Shown here in pieces: positions 1-12,400 of a DNA stretch of 64,000 nucleotides. Origin of the DNA: Nepenthes gracilis (lineage: Eukaryota; Streptophyta; Magnoliopsida; Caryophyllales; Nepenthaceae). The notes below the pieces were generated by a model, which worked only from the letters and a program-made list of their open reading frames with translations, made no database searches and had not been told where the DNA came from. The stretch lies in the NCBI GenBank assembly GCA_033239525.1, contig BSYO01000004.1, positions 23,722,037 through 23,786,036 of the forward strand, in the 5' to 3' direction. Made by a program: the position numbers and the translations under genes. The number at the start of each line of letters is the position of its first letter. Positions within the stretch are counted from its first letter, which is position 1.

Positions 1-264
1 TTTAATGAGAGTCTTGCATAATTACTCGAAACACTTAAAAATAAATAAATAAATAAATTATTTATTTAATAAAATATTTATTATTGATTCACCTAATATT
101 TAATTTTAATCATTAATTAAATATAAAAATCTCTCTAATAAAAAGACAAAATGACACCGAAAAGAAATAGCAACTCTATCTAATTTAAAATTTGAAACTT
201 TCAATATAAAGTTTAATATTTTAAATAAGTAATAAAGTTTGTAATTTTAAACAATTAATAAAAT
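1..264. other. AT-rich flank without a gene
   Basis: Very AT-rich sequence made of short A/T words, including a TAAATAAATAAAT run near 45-60. I see no reading frame or known repeat end. The first copy of a long direct repeat begins immediately to its right. Confidence 0.5.
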
Positions 265-773
265 TTTACTTAAATATTAATTAAAATTAATATTTTTACA
301 TAATTATTATATTTGAGATGTGAATATTTAAACATTAAAATATTTATAATTAACTCAAACTAGTCTAATTTTAATTATGAATCATTATAATTATGTTTTT
401 CGAGTTGGAATAATCAAGCTTAGCTTAGTGGCAATAATTATATTTCAACATTCAGTTTAATTAAACATAATACTTATTTTATTAAGTCTATTATAAAATC
501 TAAAAGAAAAAAAACATTTGCGTGATTAATAAAATTATTATTATATAATATAGTAATATTTTAAAATTCTAATTAAGAATATAATACTAATTTCTTTTGT
601 TAAAGAAATAACTCATCCTAATAAAAATTTTCCTCCATTAAAAATTCAGGTTATTAATAAAAAATTACTATTCTACGTTTTTTTTTTTTCTCTAAGACTA
701 TATTTTAATGAAAATTTTTAAATTTAATCATAATTTAATGACAGACATACTAATTAGACTATTTTATCCATTA
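265..773 (+). repeat. Long direct repeat, copy 1 (~509 bp)
   Basis: This AT-rich block is repeated in the same orientation at 1245-1722. Shared landmarks in the same order are TTTGAGATGTGAATATTT, CGAGTTGGAATAATCAAGCT, CATTTGCGTGATTAATAAAA and GACAGACATACTAATTAGAC. It ends where both copies share TTTTATCCATTA. It has no coding potential. Copy 1 is the longer one, because copy 2 lacks several short stretches present here. Confidence 0.8.
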
Positions 774-1244
774 TTGAAACGCTCCTAGACCCGCATATTC
801 GATATTATATTTTCCACCTCCACTGCTCAAAATATGGCCACAGCTTTTGCCGAGCTTACGCTTTTAAAACGCCTTCCTGAGAGATTCACGCTATTATAAA
901 ACACGCTTCAACTTTCCTCCCCATCCGACACCGATGACCACAATCCACATCCCTCGGGACTCAACGTCCCTTGCACTCGATATTATTTTTCCGACACGGT
1001 GCCGGGTGAACCGGTGCTTGTGCGATGGGTGGCATTCATACTCTTTAGAGCTTGGGAAATTAGTCGCCCGTTCTTGGAGTTGGGTCACCTTCTTGCATGC
1101 CGAGGAGGGTGATGTTTATAAATGCCTGGGCGCCCAACTCACAGGTATAAAACACGCTCGATTTTCCTTGAGAGGAGTGGTTGGCTTATTCTTTGTGTTT
1201 CCGTTAGTTCCGTGGCGTGAAATTACCGTTGGGTGGTGGAAATA
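774..1244. other. GC-richer spacer between the two direct repeats
   Basis: About 470 bp, clearly richer in G+C than either flank. It carries two copies of a short motif, TATAAAACACGCT, near 894-907 and 1146-1160. An open frame of about 115 codons crosses it, but it matches nothing I recognise and runs on into the second repeat, so I do not call a gene. It could be the body of a small non-autonomous element flanked by the direct repeats, although no clear LTR ends are visible. Confidence 0.4.
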
Positions 1245-1722
1245 TTACTTAAAATTAATATTTTTATATAATTATTATATTTGAGATGTGAATATTTAAA
1301 CATTAAAATATTTATAATTATCTCAAACTAGTCTAATTTTAATTATTAATCATTATAATTATGTTTTCGAGTTGGAATAATCAAGCTTAGCTGAGTGGCA
1401 ATAATTATATTTCACGTTTAATTAAACATAATACTTATTTTATAAATTATAAAATCTAAAAAAAAAAAAACATTTGCGTGATTAATAAAATCATTAGTAT
1501 ATAATATAGTAATATTTTAAAATTCTAATTAAGAATATAATACTAATTTCTTTTGTTAAAGAAATAACTCATCCTAATCCTTCATTAAAAATTCAGGTTG
1601 TTAATAAAAAAATTACTATTTTACGTTTCTTTTTTTTTCTCTAAGACTATATTTTAATAAAAATTTTTAAATTTAATCATAATTTAATGACAGACATACT
1701 AATTAGACTATTTTATCCATTA
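1245..1722 (+). repeat. Long direct repeat, copy 2 (~478 bp)
   Basis: Second copy of the block at 265-773, in the same orientation and order. The differences are mainly short losses: about 10 bp near its left end, about 10 bp after TATATTTCA, and about 10 bp near CTCATCCTAAT. There are only a few substitutions. Confidence 0.8.
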
Positions 1723-2337
1723 CAAAACTTATCCGTGATATTATCGATTGTATGTAAACGTCGCAAACATTTCTTTGGCGGCTAAATAAATATTTTATAT
1801 ACGTAAATGTATTGTGTTTGTATGTAGCGTAAATATTTTTAAAAAATAAAAAAATAAATTAAAATTACTTAATGTTGATTCTCTCAACTTATACATATAA
1901 ACTTATAAAGATTAAACTAAACATAAGAAAAAGGCAAAGAAATAACTATAATAAAATCAATAATGTTAAAGAAACCAAAAAGAGAAAAATTTATATCAAT
2001 TATTTTATTTATTTATTTATTAATATATAATTATTTAATTTTTAATTAGTTTGGTAGGGAAATACTCTTGGTTCTTACTAGAATTCAACATTCAAATTTA
2101 TTGAAAATTTAATACTACTAAAACACAATTCAATGTCTTATGTAGATAAATGTTTGTTCAATTCTAAATAATAAACACGTCTGTTTAGAAGAAACGATAT
2201 TTAGAGAAGATAAAATGAAAGAGCAATACCTCGAATCAATTGTCATCATCGTCTTCCTCTTCGTTCTCCCGTCTTCTTACCAGAAGTCCACACTAGCCAG
2301 TGCTTAAAATCTTGTTCAATCCATCACACTTCATCAA
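1723..2337. other. Upstream region of the GLUTRBP gene
   Basis: AT-rich to about 2200, then a more mixed composition with a CT-rich stretch near 2247-2290 that probably belongs to the 5' leader. I could not fix a transcription start or a convincing TATA box. Confidence 0.35.
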
Positions 2338-5300
2338 ATGATTCTGCAAGCTCAACCCCTGAAATGCCACATTTTTCCTTCTCTCTTCCCCAACCAAACA
2401 CTTCTATCCTGGAAACCCATATTTGTTAGTGTTCTAAAATCAAACTCATCTCGCAAATCAACTTCCAAGCCTCTGAAATGCTCTGTTTCAGTTGTTTCGG
2501 AGCCGATTCATCTCGAATCAACTCAAACCAAGCCCTTCCGAGCTGAGGTTTCAAGAACTATCATGGAATTATCTTCATCTGGGACTCTTGCTACGTTGAG
2601 TCATGATGGTTGGCCTCTCGCCGTCGGCGTTAGGTTCGCCGTCAACGACGATGGAACCCCAATTTTATGCTTGAATGCATCTGATAGTCATTTTTCCATC
2701 GATAAGAGGTCTAGCCTCCATGTTCAGGTGCTTATCTTTGCCTCAAGTACTTTTGCTTGTTAGTGCTCCTCATTCAATTTTATTTCTTTGATGTATTTTA
2801 CTTCCTTTCTCCCTCTTCTGTTGGTGAGTCAGCATATTTTGTAATCAGAAGCTATCATTTGTCAAATTGGTGAACCTTTCCTTGTTTTCATGGGTTAACT
2901 TGATTGAGCGTAGTTCAGTTCTTTTATAAGGATTTTTCTCACTGTGTAAGGGTATTAGTTAAAGAATATTTTAAAACTGTAATCTCAAAAAATTTATTAC
3001 CATGTAAGCCGCCTTATATTTGAAATGAAATACCTGGTTAAGATGATGGTTTAGGAATTTGACCCAAAATTTACAGGCTATAAATTCTCTTGTATTTTTC
3101 ATGAATCACCTATCATGTTAAAGTACAGAAAAAACTTTGTTTAACTGTAATCCTAACTAATGTCCTAGTGGCACTTATGAAAAAATTTGCCTAAAGAATT
3201 ATGATTGATTGTTCTCATTAATGCTCTTTAAGTTTAATAATGTCACAATTTGAAGGATGAATATTGATGATATTACTTTCGGCTGTTTAAAATGAATCTG
3301 GGATGAAATTTTTGTTGAATAGCAATTGTTATGTTCAATCAAACTTTGCTACAATTTTAAATATTTAAATCTGGTAATGAAGTTGATCTATTTATTTCAA
3401 ACAAGCGGATGAAAACTGCTATGATTTGCGTTAAGTTCATCTAGGATTCAGGTTTGGTCATGTGAATATGATTCATTGGGATTTAAATCTGAATGCAGCT
3501 AGAGCAATGTGGAGTGAGGACTCCCCAATGTACTATTCAAGGTAGCTTGGATAAACCACGGGATAGAATGCTCTTGAAGGTTGGATTTCCAACAGTGAAG
3601 TATTATAATTTTCTACTTACTTTCACTGCCTTTCATTTTGAAGGGGAGCATTGACATAATTGTATAGTTATTATAGCTGGTAGTCATGAATTTGAATCAT
3701 AAAAATGGCCTCTTGTATAATACAAGGTAAAATTATGTACAATAGACCCAAAGTGTTCTAATCCTTCTTCGGACCTTGTGCATAGCTAGAGTTTCATACG
3801 CCTGGCTACCATTTTTCAATGCCTTATATTTTGTTGTCGTGCTTAGATGAAGATGAGGCCCTCATTGAGGGGAACTTGAACTTCTGATGTCATAACTTCT
3901 GCAGAAGCTTCGTTCACTGTGGAAAAAGAGATTTGAAGACGAGATTAATGAAGACGTCATACATACTGTCTCTGTGGAACGGGTGCTTCAGATAGAAGAT
4001 TTCCAGGAGGTGTGGTGGGTTACTCAATGTTGTTTGTTGTGCTTGGCATTTGTAATTTGGTTGAACTTGTGATTGATGTTATATTTCAAGGTGCTAATGT
4101 GGTAGAAATGAAAGGTCCTCTTCAAGGGCACAACTTTATGTTTTGATCTGTTGCAGGATGGTGTCTGGGTGACCTCATCCGATTATAAAAATGCAAGCCC
4201 TGACCCCCTTAGGGATATTGCGGGGAGGATTGTGAATGAGATGAATACCAACAACATGGAAGATGTTTTTCGTTTTTGCAACATTTATGTCGATTTGCAT
4301 TTCCAGGTATGTTCCAAGTACATTCCTAGTGATTTTATTCGTAGTTATTGATACCTTTTCTGAACCCAATTTTCTTCTATGAAATTAGTGCTCTATCAGT
4401 GGAATTGCTAGTAGAATATGCAAGATTGATATAGAGTGACACTGGAATGAAATATCTTTGTTCGGCCCCCATACCAATATTTCTGCTACAAAGATAAAAT
4501 TATAATATGCTGTCGTATCGGAGATATCACAACAAATCATGATATGTGTCATTTGCCATTACACCCAATTTCTTTTGATATATCGGCTGATATTTGCCTT
4601 AGATTCCGATTTGTAAAAAAATTTGTATTTCCTAACATGACTATGACTGGTCCTGATATTTTCTTCCATAGAAGTGACTAAAAAAACAGAAGGCTTGATG
4701 TTTCTTTGCATTTGACATTTCCTGTTTTTCCACCATGTCATTCAGCACCTGAAACATAGGTCAAAACATGCGTACATGAGGAAGGGAAATTGGGTTGATG
4801 TTAAAGGAGGGTATGGCTATAAACAAGCAAAGCAATCAATTTAATGAGCTTAAAAGTATGCCTGCACCCATTAGACTTCATCAATGATTAGATACTTGAG
4901 CTTGGATGAGCTGTCAATCAAGCTATCATGAATCTAGTCTGAGTTGTTGCGTGTATCATGAAAGAATGAGCCAAGTATTCCTTTGCTCAAGCATGGCTTG
5001 TCCACAAACCACCTATATTAGTAAGGTTAAGCAGCTAACTTTGCCCCTAATATGAGACTAAGAGAGTTGCATGCTCAAATGTGATCTTTCCAAGATTTTC
5101 TCATTATCATGCTGGATAGAGTTTGAATGTGCAACATTGATGGAAATATTAGCTGATATTGTATCGTAACCCGCTTCCCCAATTCTTATGTTTTCTAACA
5201 TCGCGATAATATCATGATATGTTACTATATCGGTAATATATCGCGATATATCGGCCAATACGGTTTTGTCTGCCCACAACACTTGAAATGTTTTTCTTTC

Positions 5301-5935
5301 ATCCAATTTTGACACGTATTATCCAATATATTCGGTACCGATATGGTATCGACCGATACCAATACTGATATTTTCATCCATGATGTGTAGTTAAGCACTT
5401 AACGAGCCAAGCCCGTGTGATTATCAAGCTGCTCTGCTTGTTTGACATCCATAGAGGCAATAGGAGAGAAAGATGTTGGCCTTTAAAAAATGGAGTGATA
5501 ATCATGTTCCACTTCTGTACGATAGTTGCACTAAGTTGGACGAAATGGAAGAAGATTCATATCCGATTCCGGGTAGTGGGACTTAAAGAGGAGCTGTTGT
5601 TATTGTTTGTTTGTCTTAAGAGCAGTGAGCCTTAGCAAATCCAAAACTGGAGAAGCAAGTAAAATAGTTGTTTACTGTAACTCCTTGTGTTGCAGGTATC
5701 AGAAGCAAAGATGGTGTGGGTTGATCGGTTAGGATTCGACATGCGTATTTATGCACCTGAAAAAGGCATATTTGAGGTCCGCATCCCTTTCCCCAGGGAA
5801 GTGTTGGACGAGAAGAGTGTAAAATCATCATTCAATGGAATGTCTCAACTTGCATGGGAGGTGGAAAGGAATTACCACACGCCAAATTTTAAGAAAGTGA
5901 AACAATTGAAGAAGATTTCAACTAGAGGGCAGTAA
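2338..5935 (+). CDS. GLUTRBP: Glutamyl-tRNA reductase-binding protein, chloroplastic
   Basis: This plastid protein binds glutamyl-tRNA reductase, the first committed enzyme of tetrapyrrole (chlorophyll and haem) synthesis, and helps to hold and protect it at the thylakoid. Known relatives have a split-barrel fold like pyridoxamine-phosphate oxidase. Five exons join in phase: 2338-2727, 3499-3579, 3905-4009, 4157-4306 and 5696-5935, all with GT-AG introns, giving 321 codons. Residues 1 to about 55 are rich in Ser, Lys and Pro and poor in acidic residues, as in a transit peptide. The body carries family blocks such as EVSRTIMELSSSGTLATLSH, SSDYKNASPDPLRDIAGRIV and SSFNGMSQLAWEVERNY. Length and exon products agree with Arabidopsis At3g21200 (PGR7) as I remember it. 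Intron 4 contains two copies of an ATATCG-rich repeat. The gene appears intact. Confidence 0.93.
4465..4612. repeat. ATATCG-rich dispersed repeat, diverged copy
   Basis: Lies in GLUTRBP intron 4. It shares CCCATACCAATATT, TATCGGAGATATC, ATCATGATATGTG and GATATATCGGCTGATATTTG with the better-preserved copies at 5135-5385, 26484-26763, 33330-33605 and 45575-45690. The ends are eroded. Confidence 0.5.
5135..5385. repeat. ATATCG-rich MITE-like repeat, ~250 bp
   Basis: Located in GLUTRBP intron 4. The left end reads TTGATGGAAATATTAGCTGA. The reverse complement of the right end reads CATGGATGAAAATATCAGTA, which makes an imperfect terminal inverted repeat. The interior is dense in ATATCG words such as ATATATCGCGATATATCGG. 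Five other copies occur in this window, all inside introns. Confidence 0.6.
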
Positions 5936-7366
5936 GTGAAAGATGTGTTTTCCTTTGTTGTTAATGCATTAACTTTGTCTTTCTACATGATGGCTTTAAT
6001 GAATTTACTGAGGTGGAATGCTGACTTTTGTTGGATTGTTTCATAGTGTTTCTTTCTTCGTTGTCTTCTTCATCAGCTTGATTGATGTAGCTATGAGTTG
6101 TCTTTATAAGCTACCAAAAATACTTGCTAGCTGACATTTTTGAAATTGTTGACGCGGCTAATGTGTAAGTGCCAATTTTGGATTTGTATCCATGAACTTG
6201 TGATGCAACATTTTTAGCTTTCATTATGATTCATTTTTTATTTATCCTTATGATTTTGTTAACCGGCTCCCCATAGTTTTCAGCAGTGTTGTATATTTAT
6301 ATCATAATATATGGACAATAAATACTAGCATTCTTAAAACTTACGGAAACTGGAACTCTGAGGGAAGAAAATAAATATAGGGATGAATTAGATATGCGAT
6401 ATTTACAAATGAAAGTATTCAGTTGCTGTGGAAAAATCAATTTACTTCTAATATTAAATTAGGGACAACTATGACAGATTTATGCAGCTGTAGATGGTGA
6501 GTTTTGATGGAGCAATAAAAGTAGCTCCATTGTGATACGAAGGTCATATGTTCAAAGAACGGAAACATCTCTATGATATATGCATGTTAGATTGCATATA
6601 TTTTATCATCTATTGTGTGGAACCTCATGCGTTGGGTTACTTTTTCTTTTTACAGTTTGATTGTTTTGTTATTCCTTTTTTCCTGTTTGTACCTTTTTTC
6701 CCTGATTCTCTTTACTTTGGCCTTTACCGTTGTAATCATGGCAATTTTCACCTGTTAGTTGATTAACTTGAGAAAATTAAATCAGCTGGCAGCAGGTAAA
6801 CAACTTGTGGCCAGTTGTGTTTCAATGGTTTGATCCAGAAAATGAGAATTTTCTACTTGGTAGAGTATCATTGTTTTTTCCAAATCTTGAAAGCAGCCAA
6901 GTGATTAGAAGAGAGTCTTATCAGTTACGTGTCCACGTCACATGCATTATGTTATTGCGGTGTGACTTGGTGTTCATTAGCTCAAGTCACGAAAATGACA
7001 TTTTGCATAATATTAGTTAAGACCATTACAATAGACCTAATAATCTCTTTTAGTTCAAATATCTAGTATGGCTGCTACATTGGTACATAATGATTCTTTA
7101 AGAAAAGCAGGACATATCATTAGGTCATGCTAAGCCATCTCTACCCCATAGCAGCAATCACTGTACAATACATGCACACTAGACATTCGACACAAGCTTG
7201 AGGAACCGTAGATTTGATGTCCCCAAAGTGCACTTGATAACACAATGTATTAATGGAGTAGTAATCGGTTGTGTACAATACGGAGCCGTTACAGTTCTCT
7301 CATTTCAGAGTTATCCCATTTGTCCAAACTGTTAAGTTGAAATTTTCACTGTTGAAAGTACTTTGC
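5936..7366. other. Intergenic region between GLUTRBP and EXO70
   Basis: Contains the 3' untranslated region of GLUTRBP and, probably near 7025-7366, the 3' end of the convergent EXO70 transcript. Short open frames at 6548-7020 have biased, low-complexity content and match nothing I recognise. No transposon ends were seen. Confidence 0.4.
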
Positions 7367-7369
7367 AGG

Positions 7370-9406
7370 TCATGTAGCAATTGCAGAAGTGCGAAATTGG
7401 TTTCCTATAACACTTCTTATTCTACCAATGAAGTGTGAAGGTTTGCTGCTTGTAAACTTGTCTATCTTAGGCTGAAACAAACAATTGATCACACCCTCCA
7501 TGCCCAAAGGAGAGTATTTGACCAATTTACTGGGGCTGGAGCCTTGCTCCACCAAAAAACCATAATTGTGCAAGTAACTCCTGTAATGAGGAACTACTGT
7601 ATTCACAATTAGTTGGCAAGTCTTCTCCCTCACGTACCTATCATTAACAACCCACTCGGACTGTATCTTGTATATGAAATCAAATCTCTCATCAAACTCT
7701 TTTAACCTCCTCATCATCAACTGGCGTGCTGTAGTCCTTCCTGGGGAGAACAGTATTAGATTGTCCTTGCTTAGAATAGCTGGAAGTTTCCCCCAACTCT
7801 CATTCAGGTATGCTGCCGTGTAGTATTCTGTTTTCTGCTCATATCTTCTTAACCAGTCTTCTCCCATGAGATTGGCAAATTCCGAACCTTTGACGTTCTC
7901 ATGCAAGTATCGATAGTTGTTCATCAAGAAAAAATAGGGTTAGGTGTTGTCCTCAAAGGTCTTCGACCATTTCCCTAGGTTGATCTCCATGGCTCTTACT
8001 ATTTTGTAGAACTCTTGTCTTAGATCCCCTTTGTCAGATGATCTCTTGCTGTTCCATGTCTGATTGATCAACATGACGTGGGACAAGATTGGGTGGTAGT
8101 TGTCCCCAAGCAAGGTGATGCAATAATGGGTGACGAAGGTGACTAGTTGAGGGACACTGCCATCGGAGGGAGGACGTGTGTGCCATTGGAGCTCGAGTTG
8201 AGCTGAGAGCTCAGTGAATATCTCACAAGCCCCTTCGACAACTCTTTTAATGAGATTCCTCGTTACAGTTTGGATCTCAACACAATCTTTTCCCCCAAAA
8301 AGTCGGTTGAAATCCAATCGGATACTGTTAAGAACTTGGAAAACATCTAGCAACTTCAAAAGCTTGATGGCATCTTTCTTCGTCTCGGTGACCTTATACC
8401 CAAATTGGAGAAGCATAAGGAATCCAGATTGAGTGGCAATTTGCGTAAAGCAGCCAATAGAAACATCCGATGCAATCTTGTCGAACACTTTCTTAGAGAG
8501 CTCATACTCAACCTGGAATACATTCTTGAGCACAAACTCCAAATGCTTACCCCACTGGGTTATGTAATCTTCAATACTTTTCACAGGATCATGTTCTGAA
8601 ACTTCTATCCTGAGATAGCTCAAGTTAAGAGCTTGCAACACTGCTCGAACACTCAAAATCCTAACCTCAACATAGATACTCGTGCAATTCTCAAGTCGTC
8701 CATTAACCTTCAGTCTCTCGAGAACGGCATGAAACTTCTGAATGACCCCCTCTGAGACAAGTGAGAGAACGGAGTGCTCTTGTCCTTCAATGAGGGTTGT
8801 TGACAAAGGAGTCACACGGTGACATGCAATTTCCTCCTTCAGTAGACGCCTGAACTCAAGCTCGAGCTTGTCAAATGCGGTGCTTAAGAGGCCTCCCTCA
8901 AGATGGGCATAAGCTTCTATCTTCATCAACTCCTTAAGAGCTCTCAAGCACCTCTTCACATTCACCACATACTCATCATCAGCATCCACACTATCTTCCA
9001 ACAGCTTTACGACATCCTCCATCCACTGCACTGCCAAGACACAATTATCGTTGAGAAACCTCAATGCTTCTTCCATTTGCTTGACAACCGGCAAGCAACC
9101 AAATGTATCACAACATGGGTCAGAAGTTGACAGCCTCTCGAGGCAACGTACAGCATCGTGGACCTTCAACGCCGCTGTAGCTGGGCAAATGGCATGCTCA
9201 ACGTGCCCTCTGACCACAGCAAACATGCATGTTCGGGCATGGGAGGAGCGAATTTCGGCTGCCAAAAATGGCAGTCTCTTGCTCACATTCTCTAGCCTTG
9301 GACTGACTTCATCAATCTCAGAAGCAAGAACTTTTGATTTCTCTAAGCTGGCCCTCAGTATCTGTGTGGCTGCTAAGACACTCTTAATGCCCTTTGCCTC
9401 CTCCAT
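7370..9406 (-). pseudogene. EXO70 exocyst subunit (G/I-like clade) with an in-frame stop
   Basis: EXO70 is a rod-shaped subunit of the exocyst, which tethers secretory vesicles at the plasma membrane by binding phosphoinositides. The reading frame is a single exon of 679 codons starting at 9406 (MEEAKGIKSVLAATQIL), the usual EXO70 length. Family blocks include YVEVRILSVRAVLQALNLSY, YITQWGKHLEFVLKNVF, KLLKLLDVFQVLNSIRLDFN, GCDNY-like LLGDNYHPIL, and a C-terminal FLMNNYRYLHENVKGSEF, then REKTCQLIVNTVVPHYRSYL. A lone TAA codon at 7940-7942 stands where relatives have Leu, just before FFLMNN. Downstream the frame stays open for 189 further codons, to a TGA at 7370-7372. As read, the product loses the C-terminal quarter, including the membrane-contact helices. 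The single exon and overall pattern resemble EXO70G, but divergence is high, so the mycorrhiza-linked I clade is possible. It may be a recent pseudogene, a readthrough gene or a sequence error. Confidence 0.85.
7940..7942 (-). other. In-frame TAA inside the EXO70 frame
   Basis: Read on the minus strand the codons are GAC AAC ACC TAA CCC TAT TTT TTC TTG ATG. The codons on both sides encode conserved EXO70 residues in the same frame, so this is a point nonsense change (for example TTA to TAA), not a frameshift or an intron boundary. Confidence 0.85.
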
Positions 9407-12400
9407 TAACGAAAGGAAGACACCATAACCAAAGAGCTTTAGCTCTAAACTCAATGCAAAATAGATCAGGAAATTGAAGATCAACAAACTATGTTTTTCT
9501 TCCGGCTTCTTCACCAAACTCTCAACAAATTTAAGCAGACAGAAAGCGAAGTAACAGTGATTCAAACCAAACTTTGCTTTCAGCACAAGATTCTCACATG
9601 AATGCATTGCCCAATCAACAAGATTTTACAGACTAGAAAACAAAATTCCCAACTACTCGAAATAAATAATTACCTGAATGGGCTCCAATTTGATGAGAAT
9701 TTTCATGTGGGGGCCTGACCTTTATCTAGTAACTCCTTTCTTTTTTTTATTCCCCCCCGCCCCCAAAACATGGTGCTCCTTAACCTTTTTGTTCAAACTA
9801 CAACAGCAAGTATGGAACTATCCATTAAATAGTGTTAGGAAAACACATTCTAACCATCCTCTGGACATTTTTTTGTACGATATGTGTCTCATATATCTGT
9901 TACAAATGGGTTCATATACTAATAGATTGACTGATGAGCATTATATTATCTAAAACTGTCCTAAAAATACTTAAAAGGTGTCTCCAAAACATTTATTTAT
10001 CTTTGTTTGGTCTACACGCAAGCTGCTCAGACCATGATGTTTATTATATGCCGTTTTGGCAAGGAAAGTTCAACCATTACAACAAACACCAAAGCCTGGA
10101 AGCCAACACCTCAGCAACACATTGATACAGGATAGGAAAAGGTACCAAGTTTCTTCTTCTTCTTCTTCTTCTTACCAGAAGAAAGAGATTTTCCGTGTTT
10201 TCCAAATCCCAACCATCTTTGGTATATAATTAATTATTTATTTTTATGTAGATTTGTCAGCATTATGGATGTATGAATTCATATATTCTTTTTCAATTTT
10301 TCTAAGATATAAGAATTAAGTTGAGAATTAATTTTTTAGCATTTGGTGTATACAATTAGTACAATCAATAAATTAAAAAAATAATGTGAGACCATAGTTT
10401 CATCATTTTTATAGAAAATATATTCTAATCTATCAGTCGTATATTTTCACACTTCACTGCTGCCACCCCGCGGTCAACATCACATAATATATTGTTAACA
10501 TTATCGGGGTAAACCGATTATTTTGATCTACCCATTGATAGATAGGTCGACTTATTTCTTGTTTATAAGTATCTATATAAGTGAATCGGGTGAATGGCCA
10601 TGGTAGTTTGAACCGACCCAATAGTGGTGGGAGGTTACTCCACCTTGTTAGTAGATTGGAGATTATGAATAATTTATTTGTTCGTCCACACCTGTTAATT
10701 AAAAATATAATTATTTATTTATAAGTCTAAAGTTTTTTTATCAATTTGAATTTTTTTTAATAACAAAATTGTATGATGCAATACTAACTATCAAAGATAT
10801 TTTATAACCTTTTTAAATCGAAGAATACCTTAAATAATATAAACAGTCATCATTTATTTATTTTTCACTGCATTCTTGATGTTTCACACCAGTTCTCAAA
10901 TTTAATGTTTTAGCCAAAAAACAAATAACCTATTAAAAATTTTGTAAAATATTATCATCTTATCACAACTTGGAATTTTATGACTTAGAAAATAAGGCTT
11001 TGAAAAAAACAGAGGCTTAATACTTCTGAATAATTGCATCAGCTAACAATATTTTTTATAAAAGAAAATTGTCAAATTTGAGGAAAATTTAAATAATATA
11101 TTAGCAGTTTTTTATTATTTTAGTTTCATTAATTATCAAAAATGAATAATTATTTTTAAAATGTGTTTGATTTGACTTATCATTAAATTTTAAATAACTG
11201 ATTCATAAATTATCACGACATAATTAAAATATGATATTTTAAAACTTATACATACGCATAATATAATTAAATTATAAGAATTTTAAAAATTTAAAAAGAA
11301 TTACATGTATAGTGAAAATTTAACATAGAAATAATATCTTATTACTTTTACATAACAGATAATATCATTAAATTACTTGAATTTTAATTTTTTTTTTAAT
11401 TTAAAAAGAATTATATCACCATATAAATATTAACAACAAAAATTAAGGATAAATTCATTTCAGGAAAAAAAACTGTAATTGTTTTAACAATAAAATATTT
11501 TTAAGAATCAAATACACTTGCAGTTAAAAACAAAAAAAACAAAAAACCTTACGGCAAAGTTTTCCAACTAACTTATAAAAAACGCTTGCGTCATAATTCA
11601 TGCACGCGCAAAAGTCACGCCCAATTTTGTGTGTAGATGGGAATGAGGCACGACACCTATAATGCCACATTAAATTATCAAGTTATATACATTCTTATAA
11701 CTAATATTTAATATATTAAAATAATATAATATATAAATATTTTTATTAAATTTTTTTATAAAATATTAAAATATTTTGATTTGTATGGTTAGGAATTGGC
11801 CGGCCTAATATATGGACAGGTAAAAGGGATAAATACTGAAGACCCCTTGAAGCCCGTCAAGCAAATGGAATCCAAATGTATAAATCAAAGGATACGATTT
11901 GAATAGCTAAACACTAAGAAATTATAATGATTTACTTAATGGTTAGATATAAATGATGATTAAATTAGTTCAATAACCGGCAGTCAAGCAGTGTTACTAT
12001 TGAATTGATGAGGCTTTTACATATTTGAATAACACCCCTCGCCACTAAATTGAAGCAGTATTATATCTATATATTGATTATTGGTGCCAACTAACTAAAT
12101 AACACCTCTTATTATAAATAAAATCTCTCCCTTATAAAAGAGAGAAAAAAAAAAAAAAAAACACCGAACCTCACAAGTGCATAAATGCAAAAGCAATTAA
12201 ACCAAACGAATGCACAAAATAAGCATTGCACTCAATACATACACTTATCTTAATTCTCTCTAAATTTTTAAATTTATTTTCTTATATTTTTCACATTCAA
12301 ATAGAAAGATCACTAATTTAAACGTCAAATGATATGTTAAAAGTGAAGCATCATATACCTATTATTTATTATTTATTCTATTATAATACATAAGATCCAA

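Noticed and set aside
934..1284. 116-codon open frame
   Set aside because: It spans the spacer and enters the AT-rich direct repeat, has no recognisable motif, and has an equally unconvincing frame on the other strand.
6548..7020. Two 71-72-codon frames downstream of GLUTRBP
   Set aside because: Phe-rich or unrecognisable content, no splice structure and no match to a GLUTRBP extension, since relatives end near the stop at 5935.
9407..9607. 67-codon N-terminal extension of EXO70
   Set aside because: The frame is open, but the residues do not resemble any EXO70 N terminus, whereas the protein from 9406 starts as family members do.
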